Shown here: positions 1 to 7,126 of the stretch, piece after piece | Position numbering within the stretch: the stretch's first letter is position 1 | How the letters are laid out: the number at the start of each line of letters is the position of its first letter | NCBI GenBank assembly: GCA_902796705.1 | Contig: CADBQF010000243.1 | Span: 1-15,464, forward strand | Length of the DNA stretch: 15,464 nucleotides | From: Ruminococcus flavefaciens | Lineage (GTDB): Bacteria; Bacillota; Clostridia; Oscillospirales; Ruminococcaceae | Direction of reading: 5' to 3' | Program-made: the position numbers and the translations under genes | Notes under the pieces: model-generated | Told to the model about the DNA's origin: nothing | Seen by the model: only the letters and a program-made list of their open reading frames with translations | Database searches by the model: none

Positions 1-45
1 GTCCCGTCAGGGGAAATTTCATGTTAAAAGTCTTTGGAAGGGGGT

Positions 46-82
46 GTGGGGGAGAACCTTTCCTCAGAAAGGTTTCCCCCAC
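46..82. repeat. GC-rich palindromic hairpin downstream of spoVM
   Basis: The left arm (46-61, GTGGGGGAGAACCTTT) and right arm (68-82, AAAGGTTTCCCCCAC) are complementary over 15 pairs with one bulged base, around a 6-nt loop (62-67). It starts about 40 nt after the spoVM stop, so it could end or protect the 3' end of the operon mRNA. However, neither side is followed by a clear U-tract: the minus-strand continuation is C-rich. The flank and the sequence style resemble short palindromes that I recall as dispersed in ruminococcal genomes; that is memory, not a search. It could be a weak terminator, a dispersed repeat, or both. Confidence 0.6.
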
Positions 83-122
83 AAAAGCCACCCTCTGCTT
101 ACAGGTACGAGCCTTAGCTGTT

Positions 123-206
123 TTACTCCTCGTCTTTTTTTATGCGGAAGATGACTCTGAGGAGGCCGGAGATGAACTTCGGGCTTCTGATAACTACTAT
201 CTTCAT
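123..206 (-). CDS. spoVM: SpoVM, stage V sporulation small membrane-binding peptide
   Basis: A 27-codon ORF, too short for usual gene calling. It begins MKIVVIRSPKFISG and ends FRIKKDEE. It aligns without gaps to B. subtilis SpoVM (26 aa, begins MKFYTIKLPKFLGG): the N-terminal Met-Lys, the Pro9-Lys10-Phe11 core, the Gly at 14, and an amphipathic segment with a basic C-terminus. In B. subtilis SpoVM lies as an amphipathic helix on the forespore membrane, senses its convex curvature and anchors the coat ATPase SpoIVA; Pro9 matters for this. An ideal Shine-Dalgarno (GGGAGGG, 214-220) ends 7 nt before the ATG. The position directly after thiN matches Bacillus. The upstream spacer can fold over the Shine-Dalgarno (see 212-255). 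That the host makes endospores is inferred from this gene. Confidence 0.9.
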   Translation of the reverse strand: MKIVVIRSPKFISGLLRVIFRIKKDEE

Positions 207-211
207 ATGTA

Positions 212-255
212 ATCCCTCCCTTGATGATATATCTCATTATATTCAGGGGAGGGAT
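212..255 (-). promoter_or_regulatory. Hairpin that would sequester the spoVM ribosome-binding site
   Basis: In the minus-strand RNA, the 5' arm AUCCCUCCC (255-247) is perfectly complementary to the 3' arm GGGAGGGAU (220-212). After one mismatch (246/221) three more pairs form (245-243 with 222-224), leaving an 18-nt loop (225-242). The 3' arm contains the whole spoVM Shine-Dalgarno. The structure has no U-tract, so it does not look like a terminator. The pairing is seen directly; the regulatory role is inferred. Confidence 0.55.
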
Positions 256-265
256 ATTCTGTTAC
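236..265 (-). promoter_or_regulatory. Candidate internal promoter for spoVM
   Basis: On the minus strand a perfect TATAAT (241-236) lies 18 nt downstream of GTAACA (265-260), which matches TTGACA at 4 of 6 positions and overlaps the thiN stop. Transcription would begin near 229, inside the loop of the 212-255 hairpin, giving an mRNA with a free Shine-Dalgarno. In B. subtilis spoVM is transcribed under sigma-E. The overlapping 8-mer AATATAAT shares 6 of 8 bases with the sigma-E -10 consensus, but I see no well-spaced sigma-E -35. The sigma factor is therefore undecided, and an AT-rich spacer can produce such boxes by chance. Confidence 0.3.
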
Positions 266-882
266 ATTGCGGAGCGGACTATGAGTGCCGTTCCGGAAGA
301 TATTTCAAGATATGCACTTTCAGATGCTATCTCGTTGCTCACGCCGAGCGGAAAGCTTCTTGTGAGCGTGTAGTCGGTAAGCGGATATTTCACGCCTGTC
401 ATGCTGTCGATATGTACCTCGTCTGACACGGCAAATACCGAGAAATACCAGTTCTCACGCAGAGGAAAGATATGCTCCCCTGCCCCTGCGAGCATCATCT
501 CGTTGCGGCTGTCAGAAATTATCATACTGCCGCCGTGTTCCATTACGAAAGTCATCGTCTGGATATTGGCTATAGTGTGATCGATGCGGCCGCCCGTTCC
601 GCCGTAGAGGACTATTTTTTCAGCTCCTCTTTCGAGTGCTGTCCTGACGGCGAGCATCGTGTCGGTATCGTCTTTTTCGGGGACGCTGCGGTGTATCTCG
701 ATGCCGCCGGGAAGCTCTCCGGAATAGGAATCGAAGTCGCCAACGAGGATATCCGGCTTTATACCGAGAGCGGAGGCATATTCATATCCTCTGTCGGCAC
801 ATATCACGATATCTCCGGATTCCACTCTGATATGCGATGTATCATCTATGACACCGCCTGCAAATATACGGCAAGTCTTCAT
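262..882 (-). CDS. thiN: Thiamine pyrophosphokinase
   Basis: Transfers pyrophosphate from ATP to thiamine, giving thiamine diphosphate, the last step of thiamine salvage in the cytoplasm. The 206-aa product has the expected family length. Visible motifs are CADRG (28-32), GDFDS (48-52), EKDDTD (69-74), GGTGGRIDH (94-102) and SNE near the C-terminal substrate site (182-184). The ATG at 882 overlaps the rsgA stop as ATGA and has AAGGAG 11 nt upstream. A GTG four codons earlier sits directly on that Shine-Dalgarno, so I reject it. In Bacillus rpe lies between rsgA and thiN; here the two genes touch, so rpe must be elsewhere. spoVM follows after a 55-nt spacer. Confidence 0.93.
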   Translation of the reverse strand: MKTCRIFAGGVIDDTSHIRVESGDIVICADRGYEYASALGIKPDILVGDFDSYSGELPGGIEIHRSVPEKDDTDTMLAVRTALERGAEKIVLYGGTGGRIDHTIANIQTMTFVMEHGGSMIISDSRNEMMLAGAGEHIFPLRENWYFSVFAVSDEVHIDSMTGVKYPLTDYTLTRSFPLGVSNEIASESAYLEISSGTALIVRSAM

Positions 883-1739
883 TTTAGCTCCCACTCCTTT
901 AGCTGTTTAGCTTCTTCATACATAGCCTTGTAGCTCTCGTGGCGGCTCTCCGAGATATCTCCTGACTTTACAGCTTCAACTACTGCACAGCCTTTTTCGC
1001 ATATATGGCCGCAGTCACGGAAAAGGCAGTTTTCGGTATATTCCCTGAATTCCCTGAAACAGCCGGCAAGCTCCTCCTTGCGGATTATATCGTACCTGTT
1101 TGTCTCGAATGTGGAAAATCCGGGGGTATCGGCTATATATCCGCCGTCTGAGAGCTTGTAGAGCTGTGCGTGGCGGGTGGTGTGCTTACCTCTGCCGAGC
1201 TTTCGGCTTATCTCTGCTGTGGGGATATCAAGCGTCGGATCGACGGCGTTGAGGAGCGTAGACTTTCCTGCTCCGGAATTGCCTGTCAATGCACTTACCT
1301 TTCCACGCAGAAGCTCACGTACAGCTTCGATGCTGCTCTCGTCGGAATAATCAGCTTCGAGGACTTTTATGCCTATCCTGCTGTATATCTCCTTGACGGG
1401 AGTGCTGTCTCCGAGGTCGGTCTTTGTTATCACGACAGCCGGGGTGATGCCTTTATACTCGGCTATCGCTATGAATTTATCGAGAATAAGATAATTCGGT
1501 GCAGGACTGCAAGTGGACACAATAAATATCAGCTGATCTAAATTTGCAAGAGGCGGACGGATCAAATGATTCTTCCTCGGAAGTATCTCGCTGATGACTC
1601 CGTCTTTTATCTCCACATGGTCGCCTGCACACGGACTTATGCCCTTATTGCGGAAGATACCTCTTGCCTTGCACTCATATATGCCGTCAGGGGACTCTAC
1701 TGTATAGAGTCCCCCGACACATTTAGTTATTAATACCAT
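879..1739 (-). CDS. rsgA: RsgA/CpgA, circularly permuted GTPase of 30S ribosome assembly
   Basis: A late 30S assembly factor that binds near the decoding site and is released on GTP hydrolysis. At 286 aa it is close to B. subtilis CpgA. An N-terminal OB-fold (about 1-65) precedes the permuted GTPase: G4 TKTD (105-108), G1 P-loop GNSGAGKST (153-161), G2 region around GRGKHTT (182-188) and G3 DTPG (204-207). A C-terminal zinc knuckle uses C238, C243, H245 and C251. The ATG lies inside the 3' end of prkC (10-nt overlap), so its translation is probably coupled to the kinase. In B. subtilis CpgA is a substrate of PrkC, which fits this adjacency. The stop overlaps thiN by 4 nt. Confidence 0.96.
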   Translation of the reverse strand: MVLITKCVGGLYTVESPDGIYECKARGIFRNKGISPCAGDHVEIKDGVISEILPRKNHLIRPPLANLDQLIFIVSTCSPAPNYLILDKFIAIAEYKGITPAVVITKTDLGDSTPVKEIYSRIGIKVLEADYSDESSIEAVRELLRGKVSALTGNSGAGKSTLLNAVDPTLDIPTAEISRKLGRGKHTTRHAQLYKLSDGGYIADTPGFSTFETNRYDIIRKEELAGCFREFREYTENCLFRDCGHICEKGCAVVEAVKSGDISESRHESYKAMYEEAKQLKEWELK

Positions 1740-3997
1740 TCGCTTCCGTCGCCGCCGCCCTGAGCGTTAGGATCCCAGTTAGGATCAACGTATTCTGTTG
1801 TCGACTCTGTCCACGGTTCTGTCCACTCTGTCGGAGCTTCTGTAGGAGCCTCTGTCGGAGCTTCTGTAGGAGCTTCAGTTGTCTTGTTGAATCCGCCTAC
1901 TGACTCGAATGCACCTCTGATATCCTCGCTCTGCTTGCTTACGCTGCCTGATGCGAAGTTGAAGATATACTTACCAAGCTGTGTTCTTGCGTTAGTATTA
2001 ACATTTGTAAGCACAACGGTAACCTCAACGTTCTCGCCTGAGCCCTTGATGTTCTGTGTGATCTGGTTCATCTCCGGAACGAGAATGATTCCTGATGTAT
2101 CCACGTTTGTAGTACCGTCTTCATTTGTTATCATAAAGTCAATAGCAAATCTTCCGTTTGCGTCTGTCGGGAAAGGAATCGTGAACGGGATCTCGCCGTC
2201 AGGAGCTTCACCGCTGCTGACATAGAGTATGATCTCGCTGCCTTCGTCTACCTTTTCGCCCTTAGCGATGCTCTGCTCAACTACGATGCCTTCCTTCTCG
2301 TAAGAAGCCTTAGGCTCTGTCTTAGGCTTGAGTCCTCTGTACTCTGCGATAGCTACAGCGTCGTCAGCGTCCATACCAACGAAGTCTTCAACGCTTACCT
2401 GACCTGCTTCAACGCCCATGCTTACATAGAGGATAACTGTTGAACCCTTGTGTACTTCTGTACCAGCCTCAGGCTCGGACTTGATAACGTAGCCCTTCTG
2501 GACATCTGTGCTTGCGGAGTTCTTTATCTCGACTTTAAGACCTCTCTGAACGAGCTGATCTCTTGCCATGTCTGCGTTCATCTCTGATACCTTCGGTATC
2601 TCAACTGTCTCCATGCCCTTACTGATCTTTACACGGAGCTTGTCGCCCTTCTTGAAAGGAGTTCCGGCTTCGATGCTCTGCTCGAAGATAAGGCCTGCAT
2701 CGAGTTCGTTGTATTCCGAACCGTCATCGACGAATTTGATGTTGTTTCCGTACTGGCTGACAGCGTCATTGTAATCCATACCGTAGAAGTCAGGCATCTT
2801 CATGTCGCCGTTCTTGCCGTCGCCCTTGAGGAGTCCTCCGAGGAGCGTTGCCACGAAGAGAACTGCTACGATGATAACTACTACTACAACAGCAGTAAGT
2901 ACAGGAACTACGAGTGAAGAACGCTCTTCTTCCTCATCATCGTCATCGTCTTCATAGTATCCGTTGTTGTATGCAGGACGCTGCTGATATCTCTGTCCCT
3001 GGTCGGGATAAAGGGCAGCGGCACTTGCTGATCTCTGACCGGAGTAAACGTTCTGTCTTGCCGGCTCAGGTTCTTTCTCTGCAACAGCAGCAGCCTGCTG
3101 AGACGTATTGAAGAAACGTGTATCCTCTGCGTCTTCGCTCTCTTCCTGATAATAACCGAAGGTAATGGCAGGATTTGCCTTGAATGCCTCGATATCGCTT
3201 ATCATTTCGGCAGTAGTCTGATATCTGTCAGCAGGATTCTTTTCCATGGCACGAAGTACGATCTCTTCGAGTCCGTCCGGGATATCGGGATTTATAGCTC
3301 TCGGACGCTCCGGGATATCGTGCATATGCATTACTGCGATAGCAACGGGGTTATCGCTGTCGAAAGGCTTCTTTCCGGTGAGCATCTCGTACATCATAGC
3401 ACCTACGGAGTAGATATCGCTCTTTGCATCTGTTACAGAGCCGCTTGCCTGCTCAGGGCTGATGTAGTGTACGCTCCCGATAGCCTGATCGGTAGCTGTC
3501 TTGCCCTCCTCACGGGCAAATTTGGCTATGCCGAAATCCATGACCTTGATAGTTCCGTCTGTGAACATCATGATGTTCTGCGGCTTTATGTCACGGTGAA
3601 CTATGCCCTTGTCGTGTGCGTGCTGCAATGCACGGAGTATCTGTATCACGAAGTGGACTGTATCTTTCCATGTGAGCACCTGTTCCTCTTCGATATACTC
3701 TTTAAGGGTTATGCCGTCGATGTACTCCATTACGATATACTGTATCTTGTCAGAGAATCCGACATCGTAGATCCTTACGATGTTCGGGTGTGACAGAACG
3801 GCGATAGCCTTTGATTCGTTCCTGAATCTGCGGAGGAACTCCTCATTCTCGGAGTATTCCTTCTTGAGTATCTTGATCGCAACAGGCTTGTTGTCGATCA
3901 CGTCAACTCCCTTGTAGACTTCTGCCATGCCTCCCACGCCGATAAGCTCGGTTATCTCATACCTTCCGTCGAGCTTCTTGCCAATGTTCTTATCCAT
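1730..3997 (-). CDS. prkC: PASTA-domain Ser/Thr protein kinase (PrkC/Stk type)
   Basis: Membrane kinase that senses cell-wall muropeptides or lipid II and phosphorylates cytoplasmic targets; the family governs growth, cell-wall homeostasis and spore germination. The product is 755 aa. The kinase domain (about 12-273) is intact: G-loop GVGGMAEVY (20-28), K42, E61, HRDIKPQN (134-141), DFG (154-156) and the activation loop before SPEQ (180-183). A low-complexity juxtamembrane region (about 280-360) ends in an acidic run (349-358). One membrane helix follows (about 362-388), then three PASTA repeats (about 398-461, 464-528, 534-597), a beta-rich domain (about 600-695) that may be Ig-like, and a Thr/Pro/Glu/Trp-rich tail with four TEAP repeats. 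AGGAGG lies 7 nt before the ATG. stp is 16 nt upstream. Confidence 0.97.
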   Translation of the reverse strand: MDKNIGKKLDGRYEITELIGVGGMAEVYKGVDVIDNKPVAIKILKKEYSENEEFLRRFRNESKAIAVLSHPNIVRIYDVGFSDKIQYIVMEYIDGITLKEYIEEEQVLTWKDTVHFVIQILRALQHAHDKGIVHRDIKPQNIMMFTDGTIKVMDFGIAKFAREEGKTATDQAIGSVHYISPEQASGSVTDAKSDIYSVGAMMYEMLTGKKPFDSDNPVAIAVMHMHDIPERPRAINPDIPDGLEEIVLRAMEKNPADRYQTTAEMISDIEAFKANPAITFGYYQEESEDAEDTRFFNTSQQAAAVAEKEPEPARQNVYSGQRSASAAALYPDQGQRYQQRPAYNNGYYEDDDDDEEEERSSLVVPVLTAVVVVVIIVAVLFVATLLGGLLKGDGKNGDMKMPDFYGMDYNDAVSQYGNNIKFVDDGSEYNELDAGLIFEQSIEAGTPFKKGDKLRVKISKGMETVEIPKVSEMNADMARDQLVQRGLKVEIKNSASTDVQKGYVIKSEPEAGTEVHKGSTVILYVSMGVEAGQVSVEDFVGMDADDAVAIAEYRGLKPKTEPKASYEKEGIVVEQSIAKGEKVDEGSEIILYVSSGEAPDGEIPFTIPFPTDANGRFAIDFMITNEDGTTNVDTSGIILVPEMNQITQNIKGSGENVEVTVVLTNVNTNARTQLGKYIFNFASGSVSKQSEDIRGAFESVGGFNKTTEAPTEAPTEAPTEAPTEWTEPWTESTTEYVDPNWDPNAQGGGDGSEWY
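1827..1874 (-). repeat. Tandem array of four 12-bp units in prkC (TEAP linker)
   Basis: Four consecutive 12-bp units (plus strand TCTGTCGGAGCT / TCTGTAGGAGCC / TCTGTCGGAGCT / TCTGTAGGAGCT) encode the TEAP repeats at about PrkC residues 707-722. The third and fourth units nearly copy the first two, so the array may have grown by duplication of a 24-bp block. Such in-frame arrays are prone to slippage and would change linker length without breaking the gene. Confidence 0.85.
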
Positions 3998-4013
3998 TAC
4001 CTTTCCTCCTGTT

Positions 4014-4739
4014 TTAGTCAGAAATTACCGCAACAGTTACATTATCACGGCCGCCCTTGTCAAGGGCAAGTTGAATCAGTTCTGCTGGAGCATCATCGAT
4101 ATCTGCCTTTGAGATGATGCTGTATATCTCATCGTCTGTGCAGTAGCCCGAAAGACCGTCCGAGCATAGCAGCAGACTGATTTTATCGTCATAGTCAATG
4201 ATGAAGATATCGGTATCTACGGTCTTTTCCACGCCGACTGCCCTTACGAGCATATGTCTCTGCGGATGAGTATCGATCTCTTCTTCGGATATCTTGCCTC
4301 TCTGGTAAAGCACCGTCGAGACGTTGTGATCGGTAGTTATCCTTGCAAGGCCGCTCCCCGTGACGAGGTAAGCCCTGCTGTCGCCTACATTGGCGATGAA
4401 TGCCGATCGTGATGTGACGAAAGCCGCCACGCAGGTCGTTCCCATGCCGAAATTCTTGAAATCGAGCCTTGCACGGGTGTAGATCACGGAATTTGCTGCC
4501 GAGACTGATGCGATGAGCAGTTTGCGTATCTCATCATCGTCGAGGCTCTCGCTGTAACCGGCAGAGAATCTCTGGAAGAATTCCTCAACAGCGATCGTGC
4601 TTGCTTCCTTGCCGGCACGCTCTCCTCCCATTCCGTCGCACACGACGGCGAGGACGTTATGCCCGAAGTATTCACATCTCACTGCGTCCTGATTTTCTTC
4701 TCTTGTGAGTCCGATATCGGTACCCGATCTGAATCTCAA
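4014..4739 (-). CDS. stp: PP2C-family Ser/Thr protein phosphatase (PrpC/Stp)
   Basis: Metal-dependent phosphatase that reverses phosphorylation by PrkC; cytoplasmic and soluble. The 241-aa product has every PP2C motif: REENQD (13-18), DGMGG (35-39), GTT (100-102), GDSR (119-122), LCSDGL (191-196) and RDNVTV (231-236), with metal-ligand Asp at 18, 35, 194 and 232. The start is TTG at 4739, overlapping the rlmN stop as TTGA. It is supported by a GGAGG 9 nt upstream and by the protein beginning directly at the family's N-terminal strand. The weak start and the overlap suggest that phosphatase output depends on rlmN translation. prkC follows after 16 nt, the usual phosphatase-kinase pair. Confidence 0.95.
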   Translation of the reverse strand: MRFRSGTDIGLTREENQDAVRCEYFGHNVLAVVCDGMGGERAGKEASTIAVEEFFQRFSAGYSESLDDDEIRKLLIASVSAANSVIYTRARLDFKNFGMGTTCVAAFVTSRSAFIANVGDSRAYLVTGSGLARITTDHNVSTVLYQRGKISEEEIDTHPQRHMLVRAVGVEKTVDTDIFIIDYDDKISLLLCSDGLSGYCTDDEIYSIISKADIDDAPAELIQLALDKGGRDNVTVAVISD

Positions 4740-5803
4740 ATACCAGCACCTCCGTTCGCATTTGCCTGTTTGTCAGCGTCACGCCGGAGCTGACCGCAGG
4801 CTGCCTCTATATCGCTTCCGAGAGTCCTTCTGACAGTTGCGTTAATGCCTTTCTTTTCGAGGCGTTTTGCAAAAGCGGCAGCAGCGGAGCGTGTCGTCCT
4901 GTAGCTGCGTTCCTTTACCTTATTTACGGGTATGAGGTTCACATGACAGTTGATGCCACGCAGAAGAGCTGCAAGTTTCGCTGCATCTTCTTCAGAAGAA
5001 TTCACATCGTCGATGACTGCGTATTCAAAGGTAATACGCCGACCTGTTGTTTTTATATAGTATCTGCACGCTTCCATGAGCTGCGTGATATTATATTTTT
5101 TGTTCACCGGCATGATCTCGCTCCTGCCTTTATCGTCGGGACAGTGGAGCGACACAGACAGTGTTAGCTGGAGCTTCATGTCTGCGAGTTCGTATATCCT
5201 CGGAACGATGCCGCACGTTGAAAGTGAAACGTGTCTCAGGCTGAGGTCATTGCCGCCGCTGTCTGATATCAGCCGCAGGAATTTTGTGACATTCTCAAAA
5301 TTATCGAGCGGTTCACCGATGCCCATGAGAACTATGCCTGATACCCTTATACCGGCATCTTTCTCGGTCTGATAGATCTGCATCAGTATCTCAGACGGTT
5401 CAAGGCTCCTTACGAATCCGGCTATTGCCGACGCACAGAAACGGCAGCCCATTTTGCACCCGACCTGTGTGGATACGCATATGCTGTGTCCGTAGCTGTA
5501 CTCCATCAAAACGGTCTCGACAAAATTGCCGTCCGGAAGCCTATACAGATATTTTACAGTATTATCTATGGAAGATTCAAGCTTTTTCTGCACAAATAGT
5601 CCATTTATACAAAATTTTTCTTTCATGTACTGACGCAATTGGACAGATATATCAGTCATTTCATCAAAATCGAACACTCTTTTCACATGGAGCCACTTGT
5701 ATATCTGTTTTGCCCTGAATTTTTTCTCGCCAGCCTGTCCGAGTATGTCTCCGATCTCGTCACAGGTGAGACTCATTATATCAGTTTTTTCCAAATGTTC
5801 CAC
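4736..5803 (-). CDS. rlmN: RlmN, dual-specificity 23S rRNA/tRNA (adenine-C2) methyltransferase
   Basis: Radical-SAM enzyme that methylates C2 of A2503 in 23S rRNA and of A37 in some tRNAs, supporting decoding fidelity. The product is 355 aa. The cluster motif C116-x3-C120-x2-C123 binds the 4Fe-4S cluster, MGIGEPLDN (160-168) is the SAM-binding GGEP-like motif, and the C-terminal Cys in EAACGQL (C336) matches the catalytic cysteine that forms the protein-RNA adduct. The N-terminal accessory domain (about 1-95) is present. I keep the GTG at 5803 because the family begins a few residues before the SLT-E/D-EL helix and GGTGAG lies 10 nt upstream. An ATG nine codons later lacks a good Shine-Dalgarno. 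The rsmB stop is 6 nt upstream. Confidence 0.95.
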   Translation of the reverse strand: MEHLEKTDIMSLTCDEIGDILGQAGEKKFRAKQIYKWLHVKRVFDFDEMTDISVQLRQYMKEKFCINGLFVQKKLESSIDNTVKYLYRLPDGNFVETVLMEYSYGHSICVSTQVGCKMGCRFCASAIAGFVRSLEPSEILMQIYQTEKDAGIRVSGIVLMGIGEPLDNFENVTKFLRLISDSGGNDLSLRHVSLSTCGIVPRIYELADMKLQLTLSVSLHCPDDKGRSEIMPVNKKYNITQLMEACRYYIKTTGRRITFEYAVIDDVNSSEEDAAKLAALLRGINCHVNLIPVNKVKERSYRTTRSAAAAFAKRLEKKGINATVRRTLGSDIEAACGQLRRDADKQANANGGAGI

Positions 5804-5809
5804 CTGCCG

Positions 5810-7126
5810 TTATCTCACCTTTCTGAATTTTGCCACAAAAAAGCCGTTCCCATACATTTCCGGCAGAAAATCCATTCTGCTGCACGGCTCCACGCCCGGA
5901 AGCTCCGGAAGTGTGACCGGTTCAAGCTCCGGACACTCGCTGAGAAGCCTGTCGCAGACATCGCCGTTCTCGGCTTTCCGGACTGTACACGTCGAGTAAA
6001 CGAGTATGCCGCCCGGCCTGAGATATCTCACCGCATTGTGAGCAATATCGTACTGGATCTGCGGAAGTCCGGCGAAGTCGGATATGCTCTTGTACTTTAT
6101 CTCCGGCTTGCTCCGTATGACTCCGAGACCGGAACACGGAACGTCGCAGAGTATTTTACTGAACTGCGGCAGCGACTCATCAAATTTCGATGCGTCACGG
6201 GGAGAAGCCTTTATATTTTCAAGGCCGAGCCTTCCGGCACCGTCCTTTATGAGCTTCACACGCTTTTCGTGGAGGTCGGAAGACCATATCTCTCCGCCGG
6301 GGGAATATTCAGCCATAGTGAACGTTTTTCCGCCGGGAGCTGCACACATATCGTACACGATATCGCCGCTCTCCGGAGATACTGCCTTGCAGCAGAACTG
6401 CGATTCAAAGCTCTGTACGTGGAAATATCCGGCTTCAAAAGCCTTTGTGCGGATAATATCTCCGCCGCCTTTTACCGCAAAGCAGCCGGGGAGGATATCT
6501 TCCATTGAAATGATGTTCTCTTTTCCGACAACACCTCCGAGTGTATCACAGAGCAGGTCAGAAGTACAACGCAGAGGATTCCGCCTGATATAGACCGTAT
6601 CTTTTCTGATATCCGGATCAAGCAGCGATAATGCGTTGTTTTCCATAAGCTCACGGATCATTTCCTCCGGGGCGGAAAATTCAACTGACAGCCGCCCGAT
6701 GCTTCCCGGCTCTCCGGGGAGATCAAACTTCTTGTCACGGCGGAGAAAATTCCTGAGAATGGCATTGACCATGCCTGACGCACTCGTCTTGCCTGCCTTT
6801 TTCGCAAGGAGGACGGACTCATTGACTGCGGCACTGTCGGGAATGCTTTCCATGTAGAGTATCTGGTACAATCCGCACCGCAATATATTTAAAATTATGC
6901 TGTCGAGCTTGTTCAGCGGACGTGATGAAAGTCCGGAAATGATATGGTCGAGCGTTATCCTTCTCTCGATCACTCCGTAGTAGAGAGCCGAGCAGAACGC
7001 CTTGTCCCTCTGCTCCATATCAGATCTGCTGAGGGTGTTTCCCAGTTGGATATTTGAATAGCTGCCGCTCCTGAACGTTTTGTCCAGGAGCTTTACAGCC
7101 GTAAGTCTTGGTTCTGTACTGCTCAT
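5810..7126 (-). CDS. rsmB: RsmB, 16S rRNA (cytosine-967-C5) methyltransferase
   Basis: Methylates C5 of C967 in 16S rRNA using SAM. The 438-aa protein has an N-terminal NusB-like RNA-binding domain (about 5-135) and a C-terminal Rossmann methyltransferase domain. Motif I is DMCAAPGGKT (259-268), and the acidic SAM-ribose contact lies in SSDLHEKR (282-289). The two catalytic cysteines are in DVPCSGLG (C331) and STC (C380). The segment before motif I reads VQSFESQF, where relatives usually have VQDxSSQL, a mild divergence. The ATG overlaps the zinc-peptidase stop as ATGA, and only a weak purine stretch precedes it, so translation is probably coupled. Confidence 0.94.
   Translation of the reverse strand: MSSTEPRLTAVKLLDKTFRSGSYSNIQLGNTLSRSDMEQRDKAFCSALYYGVIERRITLDHIISGLSSRPLNKLDSIILNILRCGLYQILYMESIPDSAAVNESVLLAKKAGKTSASGMVNAILRNFLRRDKKFDLPGEPGSIGRLSVEFSAPEEMIRELMENNALSLLDPDIRKDTVYIRRNPLRCTSDLLCDTLGGVVGKENIISMEDILPGCFAVKGGGDIIRTKAFEAGYFHVQSFESQFCCKAVSPESGDIVYDMCAAPGGKTFTMAEYSPGGEIWSSDLHEKRVKLIKDGAGRLGLENIKASPRDASKFDESLPQFSKILCDVPCSGLGVIRSKPEIKYKSISDFAGLPQIQYDIAHNAVRYLRPGGILVYSTCTVRKAENGDVCDRLLSECPELEPVTLPELPGVEPCSRMDFLPEMYGNGFFVAKFRKVR

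Noticed and set aside
46..82. Classical rho-independent terminator
   Set aside because: The stem is strong but no U-tract follows on either strand, so I list it as a palindrome with only possible terminator function.
21..212. 63-codon plus-strand ORF at the window start
   Set aside because: It reads across the palindrome and antisense to spoVM, has no ribosome-binding site and no recognisable domain.
235..262. Definite sigma-E promoter for spoVM
   Set aside because: GAATATC resembles a sigma-E -35, but it is only 9 nt from the best -10-like 8-mer (AATATAAT), too short for that sigma factor.
5639..6508. 289-codon plus-strand ORF antisense to rsmB and rlmN
   Set aside because: It spans two well-conserved genes on the other strand, is rich in residues typical of shadow frames and shows no motif.
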